Assembly (NCBI GenBank): GCA_012845835.1
Contig: JABAKD010000028.1
Span: 2,382,242-2,446,241, forward strand
Direction of reading: 5' to 3'
Length of the DNA stretch: 64,000 nt
From: Undaria pinnatifida
Lineage: Eukaryota > Sar > Phaeophyceae > Laminariales > Alariaceae
The position numbers and the translations under genes were made by a program. The notes beneath the pieces were generated by a model. The model was not told the origin of the DNA. It searched no databases and saw only the letters and a list, made by a program, of their open reading frames with translations. This document shows, piece after piece, positions 31,794 to 41,894 of this stretch (the first letter of the stretch is position 1; each line of letters begins with the position of its first letter).

Positions 31794-34700
31794 GTGAGAG
31801 AGGAGGTTGTACTACCATAAGGGTGGCGCCGTTTGTCTAAGATGTTTTTGAATGACGAGACTCCTTGACTCAAACTCTTTGGATCGTTGTTCTTGGCTTG
31901 CGACATGTTTTTTTTTGTGTAGCTAGGCTTTGGCATTGTTCATAGGGTGCAGCTTTCATTTTTATCTAAATCGGTTTGGGCAAGGCGTGGAGCTCACGAA
32001 GTGAGGAGCCTGAGGAAACCATCGATGCGCCTCTGCCGTACCAATAGTGCTATTAATTTTATTATACTATTGGTAGCATGTGTCAGGGGCCCAATGTCTG
32101 CCGTAATTTTAGTTTTGGTGCTCGTTGCTCGTGTGCTCATATGGCTGTAAGCGCGCTGTAAGTGCGTACTCGTAGTGCTGCAGTGTCAGTGTTGTACTGA
32201 ACAAGAGAGGAGAGGAGAGGTTCAGGTACTTGATAGGATACATGAAGATCCTTCGCCGTAATCAGTTCGGCAAACGGCCGTTTAAAGAGCCTGGCGCGTC
32301 CGGCGTATCATCCAGCTTGCAAAAATAAGTACCGACCAATCATTCGGTTGAACTGACAGCCGACGTATCTGAAGTAACTCTATGGAAAGTAACCCTGATT
32401 TTTCTGTAGTCAATTCGATGAATAATATTTATCGACAGCACGAGTAAAGCTGTGGCTAGGCCTATTGTTGCTGGTGTTAAAATGCTGACGAATGCAGTAT
32501 AACCGTTAAGAACTAACGTCTTAGTGCCAACCGCAGCAGCAGCAGCAGCAGCAGTAGCAACGTGCGATATTGTTCGTTGTTTTGTTTCTGGTGATGCTCG
32601 CTTCACGACCCCACCACGATATGCTCACGTCCATAGTGCGGCGACAACCTCAGTCGCCTGCATGGGCACAGCAGGTGTAGCGGAAGTCAGTTCGTATCCC
32701 GAATGGCCTTGGTTCACACGTTTCGTGTGGTACTTACTGCTGAACCCTAGATAACGAAACTGCGCGCGATGGTCTTGATAGGCGCTACTCTGTTACATAC
32801 TTATACTTGTATCTTATCATCTATACGAGTAGCGCGATGCCCCGAAAACCCTCGGGCACTACCGGCAAGGGTGGTGCAGTAAACTAGCCCCTTAAGCAAA
32901 TGCTAATGCCAATACATGCTAAGATGGCTTTACCAGTCGGGGCACACGAAGCAATACCGAAGAAAGTACCCTGAACTACAGGCATTGCGATTTTAGATTT
33001 TTTGTGCTCTCGGATATGTTTTTAGAAATCACGAGAGGCCGTCGACCTAACCCAACCCTAACACTAACCCTAACCCTTCAACTTTCGTCGATTATTTTCA
33101 TTGTTTCAGCTCCGCTTCTTTCGTAACACGATCAATGTAAGCGCCAACATTTCCTCCAAACCCTTGACTTTTTTTTTGCCAAACAATGAAAGCGTCAACG
33201 TTTGCTCGAGACCCTTTAACTTGGGTAGCTAAAAGCCAACTTTTCTTGAAACCCTTCACTTGTTGTTTTGTTGAAAGGTGCTCTATGAGGACGACGAAAT
33301 TATCGCCGTCAGCAAGCCTGCGGGGATGGTAGTCCACCCCGCCCCGGGTAGCTGGAATGGAACTTTCGTCAACGCCCTTGTCTACCACCTCGAGAAAACG
33401 GCGGGGGGAAGTATGGGCAGCGCGGGGTTTCAGTCCAAAGTGGATGCACCAGACGGGGAGCACAACCCTAACCTACGGCCGGGAATCGTGCACCGTCTGG
33501 ATAAGGGTACCACGGGGGTGCTCCTTGCGGCAAAGAATCCTACGATGCAGGCGAAGTTGGGCGAACTTTTCGCGGAACGGCGGGTGAGATTGAAAAACTA
33601 TTTCCTCGCGCGCGACGGTACACATATTTATTTTTGTTTTTATGCGACATTTTTTCTTCAAAGTCTGGAAGGTGGGGAGGGGGGGATGATACCTACTAAA
33701 ACTAAAGTTAAAAGCTGTTTAAGCTTATTTTTAATTTGTGCACATATCCCACCCCACTTTTTTTATTTTTTATTCTGGCCTTCATTGGAGTGTGTTTGGC
33801 GTCGCTTCCTCTTTGGGTGCGCTCTCGGTTTTCTCCTATGACCAACACTAGTGTATAATGGGGGAATACTACTTAAGTCACTTTTGGCGTCCATCATTTG
33901 ACCGGTTCGGGGCCTCTCGCGCGAGTGAATATACCCTATTCCTGTGCATGTCTTTTAAGCTTTCTTTTTCATTTTATTTCGCGACATACACGAGCGTGTG
34001 TTTGTTTTGTTGCCTTTCTCGGCACGCTAATGGGTTGCCTCTCCTCACCGTAGCCTTCGCCTAGGGTGTATTCGGGAGGCGGGTGTGATTGAGGCGTTTG
34101 AGCGAAATATGCTAGTTGATGCGCAGTCGTGGTCTGATCCCCACCTGTTTTGCTGGCGTGCTTGCTGCAGTTTGTACAGTTATGAGGTCTAGATATGATA
34201 TGATTGCCACTATTAGTACATTTTTGTTTTTTGTTTTTTTCTTCATTCCATTTATTATCCTCGCACTACTTTCGCCCTCCCTCGCAGTAGCATCTCAGAT
34301 CCGGGATCACATATCAGGCCCTCCTCCTCCCCACTACGGTACATGCCTCCTTTTTTATCGCGAGAAGACTTCAGCATTTTCTTCCCTCGTCGACTCGCGT
34401 CGACATGTGCCTACCCGCGCTGCTAGGGGCTCTCAGCTGTGACCATGAATACCTTCATGAATACCTTCATGAACACTTTCACGAATTCCTTCATGAATAC
34501 CTGCATGAATACCTTCATGAATACCTTCATGAATACCTTCATGACTACCTTCATGAATACCTTCACGAATACCTTCATGAGTACCTTCATGAGTACCTTC
34601 ATGAGTACCTTCATGAATACCTTCATGAGTACCTTCATGGGTACCTTCATGAGTACCTTCATGAGTACCTTTATGAGTACCTTCATGACACATGCTAGGG

Positions 34701-37700
34701 TAGGGATGCTCATAACTCTTTGAGGCATCCCCATTTGGGGAGGTTTGCGCTGACTCCGAGTAGAAAACGAAAAATGCTACTCGAAGAAAAATCCCATGGC
34801 CTAGGTATATAGCTGACTCCTTCGTATATTTTAAAACAAATGTGGTCTTCGAACGATATCGGGCAATTCCTCAGCTGAAGAAGCCTGTAGAGCAGAACCT
34901 ATTTAACCGAAAAGTGCTACCTGCTCCTATTGCAGCGGCGCATGTTGGGGTGCACCTCTTACACAGGGATCGCGTCCGGCTGGTGGGTTTGTGTAAGTTG
35001 GAAACATCGTTGTGGAGCTTGTGCAAAGGTAATTTAAGCCTTTACCAGCCTTGCGCAGTACTTCGTTGCTCGCCGCTTTCGGCCGGAGCTGTTACACGCC
35101 ATTGCAACAGGGAGTACAGTACATGCTAGGATACGTGTGTCTTTGCGGCGCCTGCCGGAACGCTATAGTGTGAAGCCCACCCAACCCATTTAAGATGTGC
35201 ACCCAGTTTTTTTGGGGACAAAACGCTTGCAGTTTGTCCGGGACATTTATTGTGGTGGGAGATAACGTGTGTACCAGGTATGGAAATTGTTTAAGTGGGA
35301 AAAAGGGCGAGATCAGGTTGACCGTACTCTGTATTTTTTATTAAATAAGCTTAACATCAGCCACCTACGCATAGTCAACAAACTTGCTATCCCGTTCGTC
35401 GTTTTGGTTTGCACTTTCTGCGGCCGGCAGATCAGCAAGTCCTACCTCGCGGTGTGCGTTGGCAATCCTGGGGAAGGGGCCACTATCGACGTTCCTATCG
35501 GTCGGCACCCGAACCACCGGCAGCGCATGGTGGCGGTGCCGTCAATCCAGCCGAACATTCGAGCGCGACGCGCAGTGTCTGTTGTGACGATGGCTGCATT
35601 CGATGGGAAGCTAAGCGTCGCGGAAGTGTCGATTGAGACGGGACGAACGCATCAAATCAGGGTGCACTTGCAGGTGGGAACAATAGAGGGGAGATTGGGC
35701 CTCGCTCCCCTTGTAGAACGATAGCGAGAGATGGGCTTCTTCTCCTTTGTGGAACGATAGAGATGGGGCTCGTCCCGCTTTTTCCGATGTGTAGCGTACG
35801 ATGGCCGCTTTGGTTCCGCTTCCGATATATCGTACCGGTACAGGTGATGGATATCCTTGACGGTGATCTGTGTGCTCTGTACGGTGATATGATTTGTGCG
35901 GTCGTTTCCGTGATCTGGTCTGTGTGGTCTGTACAGTGACCTGATTTGGTTTGTGCAGTGATTTGATCTGTGTGGTCGGTACAGCGATCTGATCTGTTTA
36001 ATCTGTATGGCGATCTGTATGGTAATCTGTATGGTGATCTGATCTGTCCGATGTGTGGATTAGTTTTGCACGCTTCCGCTGCTGTCTTTTTTCGCCTACA
36101 GTGGGTACCCCGATTAAAAACCGCCCAGGATAGGAGCGTTAGGGACTTAAGAGCGGTCAAATTGGCATGTCCCGCCTATACTAAAAGCTATAAACTTCCC
36201 AATACAGGTAAGAGTAATGTGTAGTTCTGAACACTGATTTGGGCTTGTCACGGAGCGCTGTTAAATCGGGGTACCCACTGTATTTTTTCAGCACCGACAC
36301 ACGCATATCCTTGATGGCGATGTGTACGGAAACAAAGGCTGGAACCAGAGATTGCAGCAAAGCACAGGGCTTGCCCGGCTCCTCCTGCACTCGCATTCCT
36401 AGGTGCCGATGTGTATTATTGTCTCCCCAAATCCCGAAACACTGATTAACTTTTATTAACCAACCCCCCTTGCCCCCGTTATCCCCCAGACAAAACAATG
36501 AACTACCCGGTATTCAATTCACCTAACGTATTTCTCTTTCGTGTTTAATAATGTTTTCAGCACCGCCGCACACCCATCCTTGGTGACGATGTGTACGGAA
36601 ACAAAGACTGGAATCGGAGATTGCAGCAGAGCACAGGGCTTACTCGACCTCTCCTGCACGCGCATTCTTTGGAGTTCAAGCACCCAAGTACGGGGAAGCT
36701 AATCTCCGTTGTGGCGCCCCTACCTGCCGATATCGAGGCGGTGGTAAGGAGAATATACCCACAGGTGAGATCTCACCAACGAAAGATATTTCATGAGCAA
36801 AAAACGGCCAAGGAAAAGAGGTCAGGATACCGCAGTAACGGCCTGTGACGGACCTACGGACGCACGGCCGTCTAGACGTATTGTAGTAGTTTCAGTGTGG
36901 GTGGGAGCTCCTAAAGGTGTCACTGACGGCGCCCAAAACTGTCGTCTCCTGACGTATTTCGGGCAAGAGGTTTTCTTGCCTGAGGGATGAGTTCTTTTCG
37001 TTGCGGGTATTAATTTGGAGGGGAATTTAGGGGCCGTGGAGGTATTATATGAATGAAAAACTGCCCTTACGTACATCTAGTATGATGTAGATTAGTCTGC
37101 ACGTTGTCATCGTGGCGACCGTTTGTTACGGTAATAAAACTTGTGCCCCGGGCTTTTGTTGAGATTGGTTCGGAGTCTGATATCCATCGTTTTTCGTGCA
37201 TTGAAAATTTTAATAATCAAAGGCAGATCAGCCGCGCGTCGTTGTCGTGCTAATACGACACGCGCACAATATGCGGCGGTCTGTGATATGTGCGCCGCCA
37301 CCGCCCGAAAATTATCGCGTGCTCCTTGTCCTCGACGATGCGATAGGTATGGCAACTTTACAATGCCCTTTATCTGCTTGGTTGTGTGGGGATGGGACTT
37401 CTGAGGCCACTAATACTACAGTAGTGTGGGCTAAACATCTCTTATGGAAGGGGCTCCTCCGCTGGAAACCTTAAGCCAGTATCGTTGGGATATCATTGAT
37501 TTTGTAAAATATTTTCGCTGGATACCTATTAATTTGCTATAATATGTATTGACACAGTAGGGTTTATCGTGTTGCTCTTTCGCTTTCTCTAAAAATTAGT
37601 TTCTGGGTCAGGTAGGTATAAGTATAGTGCTCGGTATAGAGCTCCTCCAGTCAGAGCTCTTGGAGCTCGAGTCGTGGACAGGTCAACACTCGACATGCGT

Positions 37701-38716
37701 TCGTTGGTTGCGGTTGCGGGTCGCGCCTCCAAGAGAGATAATCGGATGGCGAGCGAGGGGGGTGATGCCGTAGTCGCGATCGCTGTTTCTCGTATCAACG
37801 CGGGGGCAGAGAACCGCACTTTATTTTTTTTTTGCTTACGTTGTATCTGGTGTATACTGGCACCTGTTATGAACTTCCTGGGGAGTTGCCTACTTATTCC
37901 ACGACCTGGTAGTGCTTTTGTTGCGGGCGCCGCGGAAATAAACCCTCAGCTAGTCGACTTTACGTCGGCGGCTGATGTTATGCTTCTTTCATATTGATCG
38001 TGGCCGTTTTTTGGTGCTTACCTTGTACCTGGTGTACTTCGAAGTGTACTGGTATCTGCTGTCCATCTGGGCCGTGCAGACGAGAAAAAAAAATGCGCGC
38101 CACATGCGTTTCCCCGTTGTATATACGCCAATATTTAGTGTAGTGCAGCGCCAAGAAATGGTATTTGGCCGGATTTTCTCTAGGCTTTCATACTTCATTT
38201 CCCGTTTTGTTCGTCAAAGTTTCCCACGTGGGACAGATCGCGATGCAGATTATCTAGATCCTGCATCTGTCGTTATGATATGTTGTGCAGAGTATTTCTA
38301 ATACAAACCCAACCCAGTACACACGTGCTAGAATGTTCCGCTCATCCGACTCTCGCCCGGCGACATGATCTATACGCCACGCAGGTCATATAGACCAGGG
38401 ATATATCTGCTTTGAAAGACGGATCATTAAAAATCAATAGGGATCTGGTCTCTTAACACACAAATCAAATGGGATCTGATGTGCAACACAGATCATGAAT
38501 AATTAATAGGGATCTGATCTAAAAATGCTGATCATGAATGAAGATCGATCCGTTCAATGTGTGCAATGTTTGCAGGTTGAAGACGAGCACCCCGAATGGC
38601 TCAGGGCGACGAAATGCGAACATGAAGATGAGGGTGCGTCGGTAGTTAGAGGAGCGGAGTCTTCAGCGCGAGGATCCGGTGTGCCAGAGGACTTGCACGA
38701 CTACCATATTTTATGA
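31536..38716 (+). CDS. RluA/RluD-family RNA pseudouridine synthase (five exons visible; N-terminus uncertain)
   Basis: Exons: 31536-31793, 33278-33583, 35431-35673, 36561-36764 and, less sure, 38576-38716; all phase 0, 383 residues. Exon 1 is an S4 RNA-binding domain (GKRLDAFLAARIPQQSRS, then GQEVEVRF). Exon 2 has SKPAGMVVHP and the catalytic motif RPGIVHRLDKGTTGVLL with Asp at residue 161. Exon 3 has ISKSYLAV and GRTHQIRVHLQ. Exon 4 has RTPILGDDVYG. These are the ordered motifs of enzymes that isomerise uridine to pseudouridine in rRNA or tRNA. An organellar location is possible, but no transit peptide was seen because the first exon is unclear: the frame stays open upstream to 31332 only through GTTG-repeat. 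Without exon 5, reading through the GTGAGA donor after 36764 would end at 36848. Confidence 0.85.
31794..33277 (+). other. Intron of the pseudouridine synthase gene
   Basis: No exon is seen inside. It includes a small (CAG)n run at 32528-32550, telomere-like CCCTAACAC(T)AACCCTAACCC at 33048-33080, and three loose copies of a unit with (T/C)CAA(A)CCCTT(G/C)ACTT at 33150-33265. Confidence 0.7.
33278..33583 (+). CDS. Pseudouridine synthase exon: catalytic core
   Basis: Acceptor TTGAAAG, donor CGG|GTGAGA; 102 codons. LYEDDEIIAVSKPAGM opens the catalytic fold, and HRLDKGTTG carries the catalytic aspartate. Confidence 0.9.
34445..34686. repeat. 12-bp minisatellite (ATGAATACCTTC)n, about 20 copies
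   Basis: The unit is ATGA(A/G)TACCTTC with scattered changes, inside the second intron. Because 12 is a multiple of 3, four frames stay open (MNTF, HEYL, MKVF/L, HEGT/I), producing false ORFs on both strands. Confidence 0.95.
34687..35430 (+). other. Rest of the second intron of the pseudouridine synthase gene
   Basis: No exon or ordered repeat recognised between the minisatellite and the motif III exon. Plus frames at 34842-35129 and 35269-35430 have no domain. Confidence 0.55.
35431..35673 (+). CDS. Pseudouridine synthase exon: motif III
   Basis: Acceptor GGCCGGCAG, donor CAG|GTGGGA; 81 codons. ISKSYLAVCVGN joins the previous exon's ERR, and GRTHQIRVHLQ is the conserved substrate-binding strand. 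Confidence 0.9.
35830..36060. repeat. TGATCTG-rich degenerate repeat
   Basis: GTGATCTG, TCTGTATGGTGATCTG and similar blocks recur about every 15-30 bp in the intron before the pseudo-exon. The segment ATCCTTGACGGTGATCTGTG near its start resembles the exon's ATCCTTGATGGCGATGTGTA and may be a third, much older copy. Confidence 0.6.
36099..36280. mobile_element. 182-bp MITE with TA target duplication
   Basis: Ends are CAGTGGGTACCCCGATTAA (36099) and TTAAATCGGGGTACCCACTG (36280), near-perfect inverted repeats flanked on both sides by TA. CAGT ends plus TA duplication point to a Tc1/mariner-type non-autonomous element. It lies 11 bp before the pseudo-exon. Confidence 0.85.
36292..36402 (+). pseudogene. 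Decayed duplicate of the following exon
   Basis: It follows its own TATTTTTTCAG acceptor and aligns codon for codon with exon 36561-36764: HILDGDVYGNKGWNQRLQQS against PILGDDVYGNKDWNRRLQQS. It then hits TAG where the real exon reads TTGGAG. Using it would truncate the enzyme, so it is a pseudo-exon or a poison exon. Confidence 0.88.
36561..36764 (+). CDS. Pseudouridine synthase exon: C-terminal part of catalytic fold
   Basis: Acceptor AATGTTTTCAG, donor CAG|GTGAGA; 68 codons beginning HRRTPILGDDVYG and ending VVRRIYPQ. Confidence 0.88.
38228..38480 (+). repeat. Dispersed GATC-rich repeat, copy A
   Basis: ACAGATC(G/A)(C/T)GATGCAGAT, AACCCAACCCAG, CGCCCGGCGACATGA and AGACCAGGGAT recur in the same order at 50036-50245 (plus) and, reversed, at 58800-59035. 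The consensus is about 210-250 bp, with no coding content. Confidence 0.7.
38576..38716 (+). CDS. Candidate terminal exon of the pseudouridine synthase
   Basis: After acceptor GCAATGTTTGCAG a phase-0 frame reads VEDEHPEWLRATKCEHEDEG and ends in TGA after 46 residues. It is not conserved in the family as I know it, so assignment rests on splice phase and position only. Confidence 0.4.
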   Translation, partial: VEDEHPEWLRATKCEHEDEGASVVRGAESSARGSGVPEDLHDYHIL

Positions 38717-41700
38717 CCTAGCCGTTTTGTACGGCGTAGCTCTTGAACGCAGAAAAATGGATTTTGCTCCCAGGCTTTCTTATTTCTTGTCTTGCTTCGA
38801 AAAGTGAATTTTGCATCCAGATTGTACGCTTTTAGCGAAGAGGTAAATTTGCACCCTGTCTATCGTGCCTTTCACGGTAGGGCTTTGGGGCTAGAGGGAG
38901 ACGACCTGCGCGGAAAGCCAAGCTTCGACAGGAAGCCTCTATTATCGTAGAATTACTGTGAAAGTTTTATCCGTGGCGGGACGGTCTATAATAGATGTAG
39001 ATTGTGGCCGCCAATATAGCCACTGCCTTAACTTAGCCCTTTTTGAGACTGCAGAGAAAAAATGCCGACCAAAAGTGTCGATTACGGCATCAACACGAAG
39101 CAGCCCAAGCTGCTGGGGTAGAGGATTTGCCCGAATTGCAACGGGAAGCGATGTGCGACACACGTGCGGCACTGTGCAACATTTGTAATCTTGCACGCTC
39201 TTCCTGGAAGGTTGATAAGACCTCAATTGTAGCTTTTTAAGTCGCTGGACCTGTGCCCCAATAGGGTTAATAGCTTTATCCAGCGATTAAGGCGTCACCC
39301 TGTGTCGTGGACGAAGAGTACCAGATGGCTACGACGCGGACCTGGCAGGTCGCTGTTGGACGGTGTCGATCAACGACGTTTATGACATACGCGAGCCGTG
39401 GCGAACTCAAAGTTCGCTTGGTTTTGGTTCGAGGTTTTGATCGATGGTCGCGTGGGTACAGCCTGGATCAGGAACCCACCATTGATACGATAAGACCCCA
39501 TGTCATTGAGCAATTGAACATCGTGTTGTGTCCTTTGCTAGCATCGGCTTTCAAGTGGTAGCCACACCAAAGCATATAGCAAAAAGCCTCCCCAGGCTTC
39601 AACCACTACCATGTATGCAGCACTGTACGAGGCTTGTGTGCGGAAGCTCTTTCTTGCATGCACTACAAACACGGCCAGCTGATCAGATATGCCTGCCCGA
39701 ATCCTTCAAAACACATACAAAAGTTTTACATGCGCTGGAGCACATTCCGTCCGCATTCTACGTTCCTCAGCAAACACGCGACGACCTCGTTCAGCACCGC
39801 AAGAGCAAAGTCACAGTAAGCGTTAAGTACTCCAACAACGCGACTCGTTTCTGCACGACCGATCAAAATCTGTGGCAGATGCTCGCACTAAACAAGGTAC
39901 ACCCGCGTGTTCTGCATATCACCCGCAACGTATCGCAACAGCTCGTCTTGATAGCACACGCTGTCCTGCCACGAAGTTTTTGATCGAATTTGCCGCTGTC
40001 ACGACCCCCGTGTTTCCCTCGAGTTTTAGTCTACTCACATCATACACACCAAAAATATATAAAAATCTGTCAAAAAAAGCACCAACGCCAAAACAATGTA
40101 GCGTCGCATACCACCACACCCTTCTCACGTAGCACCGCATAACATTGCTATCTTTTCCTCCCACCGAAAGCATATACTATCCTCGTACTTGAACTAAAGT
40201 CACGCACCATCTCCTTCCTCCTACCCAAAACATATAGTATCCTCGTACCTGAAGTCACACACTAAGAAGTATCGCATGTTACAATCTTCATGTATCTGAA
40301 GACGTACAACATCCTGTACCTAAAGTCGTTTAGCGCGCAGACCTACAACGCCAGACTCAGTTGCCAATACCAATTGTTCTTCCCACCACCGCTAACGAGC
40401 TGCTGCGACCAGAGGGATGGGACGGCTACGGTCTTGGGCCGCACCCTTCGGTGCCAACTTTCGCCACCCACGTTCACTCACCCACATCAACATTGCACGC
40501 TAGTGCTGTGTTTTTACTCCTATTTCACACTACTGCTGTCTTTTTTTAATCGTATCGCATACTCGTACCACTGCCTTTGTACTCATATCACTCGTGTTGC
40601 ACACTGCTGTTTTCTGTTCAACTCATATTGCACACTACTGCTGTCTTTTTACTCGCAGGACTCGTCAAACTAACCAACTCCCTACCCCCCACTGCCGCCA
40701 ACGAGCTACTTTTCGGCCAAAAAGTACAAGGCAAACACTATCCAATCAACCGATAGGCGAAACGGTGTTGCCACAAGAACAGGCCCTCCTCGTAGTCGAC
40801 TTTTTCTCGCGCTAGACTTGACGTTCATGTCCTCACTTTTCTCAATTCATGTAATCAAAATTATCCATGCATGCCCCAACTTTTTTCAGTATATTTGACG
40901 CACCTTGTAGTTGTTACCTCGAGAGACTTGTCAAACTAGCTCCCACAAATCCAAAGTATCCATTCATGCCCCAATACTTTTCAATATCATTGACGCACCT
41001 TGTAGTTTTACCTCGAGAGGCTTCGTCAAACTAGCTCCCGCAAGTCCCAGCCCCCTCCCTTCTTGTACCTTTTTCCTCGCGAAGCTCGTTATACTACATC
41101 GCACAACTCCCTGCCCCCCGCCCCCTCACGAGGCACAAGGCTTTCACAGTCATCGTTTTCACCGTTCTGGTGTCAACCCTCCAAGTATCAATCCAGCAAG
41201 TCAACTAGTCCCGTTGGCATCTTGCAGGTCCGGTTGTACGGTAGGGCATGGTGAGACTCATGATCCCGATGCCGGTATATATCTTGACTGATAGGACCAG
41301 GGAGGATATTGCTGCGTCACCACAAGAAAAGAGATTTACGACCGGATCGCTTACGTCTGACAAACTAACCCCATATCAAGGAAAAGAGATGGATGGCGCA
41401 CGCGTGAGAAACGTGATCCCGGAACCCGAACCTTTCCGTAGCACTTTGCTCAACATCAACAACAGGCTACGTAGATTATTGCTACACTGCTGTTTGCCTT
41501 TCCATCGGCGGGTCTTTTTTTCTTCAAGTGTTTTTTGGACCTTGCCGTTTTCGCCCGCTGCTTCGTACTACCAAAATTATTCCTGTCCCAAGCGCCACTC
41601 ACTGGTCCTGGAATCGTGCAGAATCCTATAACGACCGCTGGACTCGAAGCTTGTTCAGCACCAACAGCACAAGCTTCGCGGTTTACTTCTACAATGCTGT

Positions 41701-41894
41701 CGGCCTCTTCATAGGCACGTCTTTGTTTCCCTCCCATGCTTTGCGTCCCCGCTATTTTCGCCACCTGCTCGGCACGTCAGCCATTCACCCTTGTGCTTCG
41801 TACTGCAGTTTTTCGATACTTTCGACCGCTGCTTGGGCACTACATTTTTTTTAGCTATTTTCGACTGCTGCTGCGCACTACTACAGCTTTTTCG
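38717..41894. other. Convergent intergenic region; no gene recognised
   Basis: Short plus frames (38958-39188, 39307-39561, 39528-39983, 40290-40673, 41248-41631) have no family motif. It contains a 60-bp duplication (about 40171 and 40230), the repeat block 40640-41130, and a duplicated copy of the last exon's tail near 41551-41622. Confidence 0.6.
40640..41130. repeat. Degenerate tandem repeat with CTCG(A)GAG(A/G)CT(T)CGTCAAACTA
   Basis: Two clear copies about 97 bp apart (40871-40950 and 40966-41045) share CATTCATGCCCCAA, TTGACGCACCTTGTAGTT and ACCTCGAGAG. Looser copies of CTCGTCAAACTA...CTCCCT lie on either side. Confidence 0.8.

Noticed and set aside
33048-33085. Chromosome end or true telomere
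   Set aside because: Only a few degenerate CCCTAA units inside an intron between two exons of one gene.
34405-34734. Four overlapping ORFs on both strands with MNTF, HEYL, MKVF and HEGT repeats
   Set aside because: They are translations of one 12-bp minisatellite within an intron.
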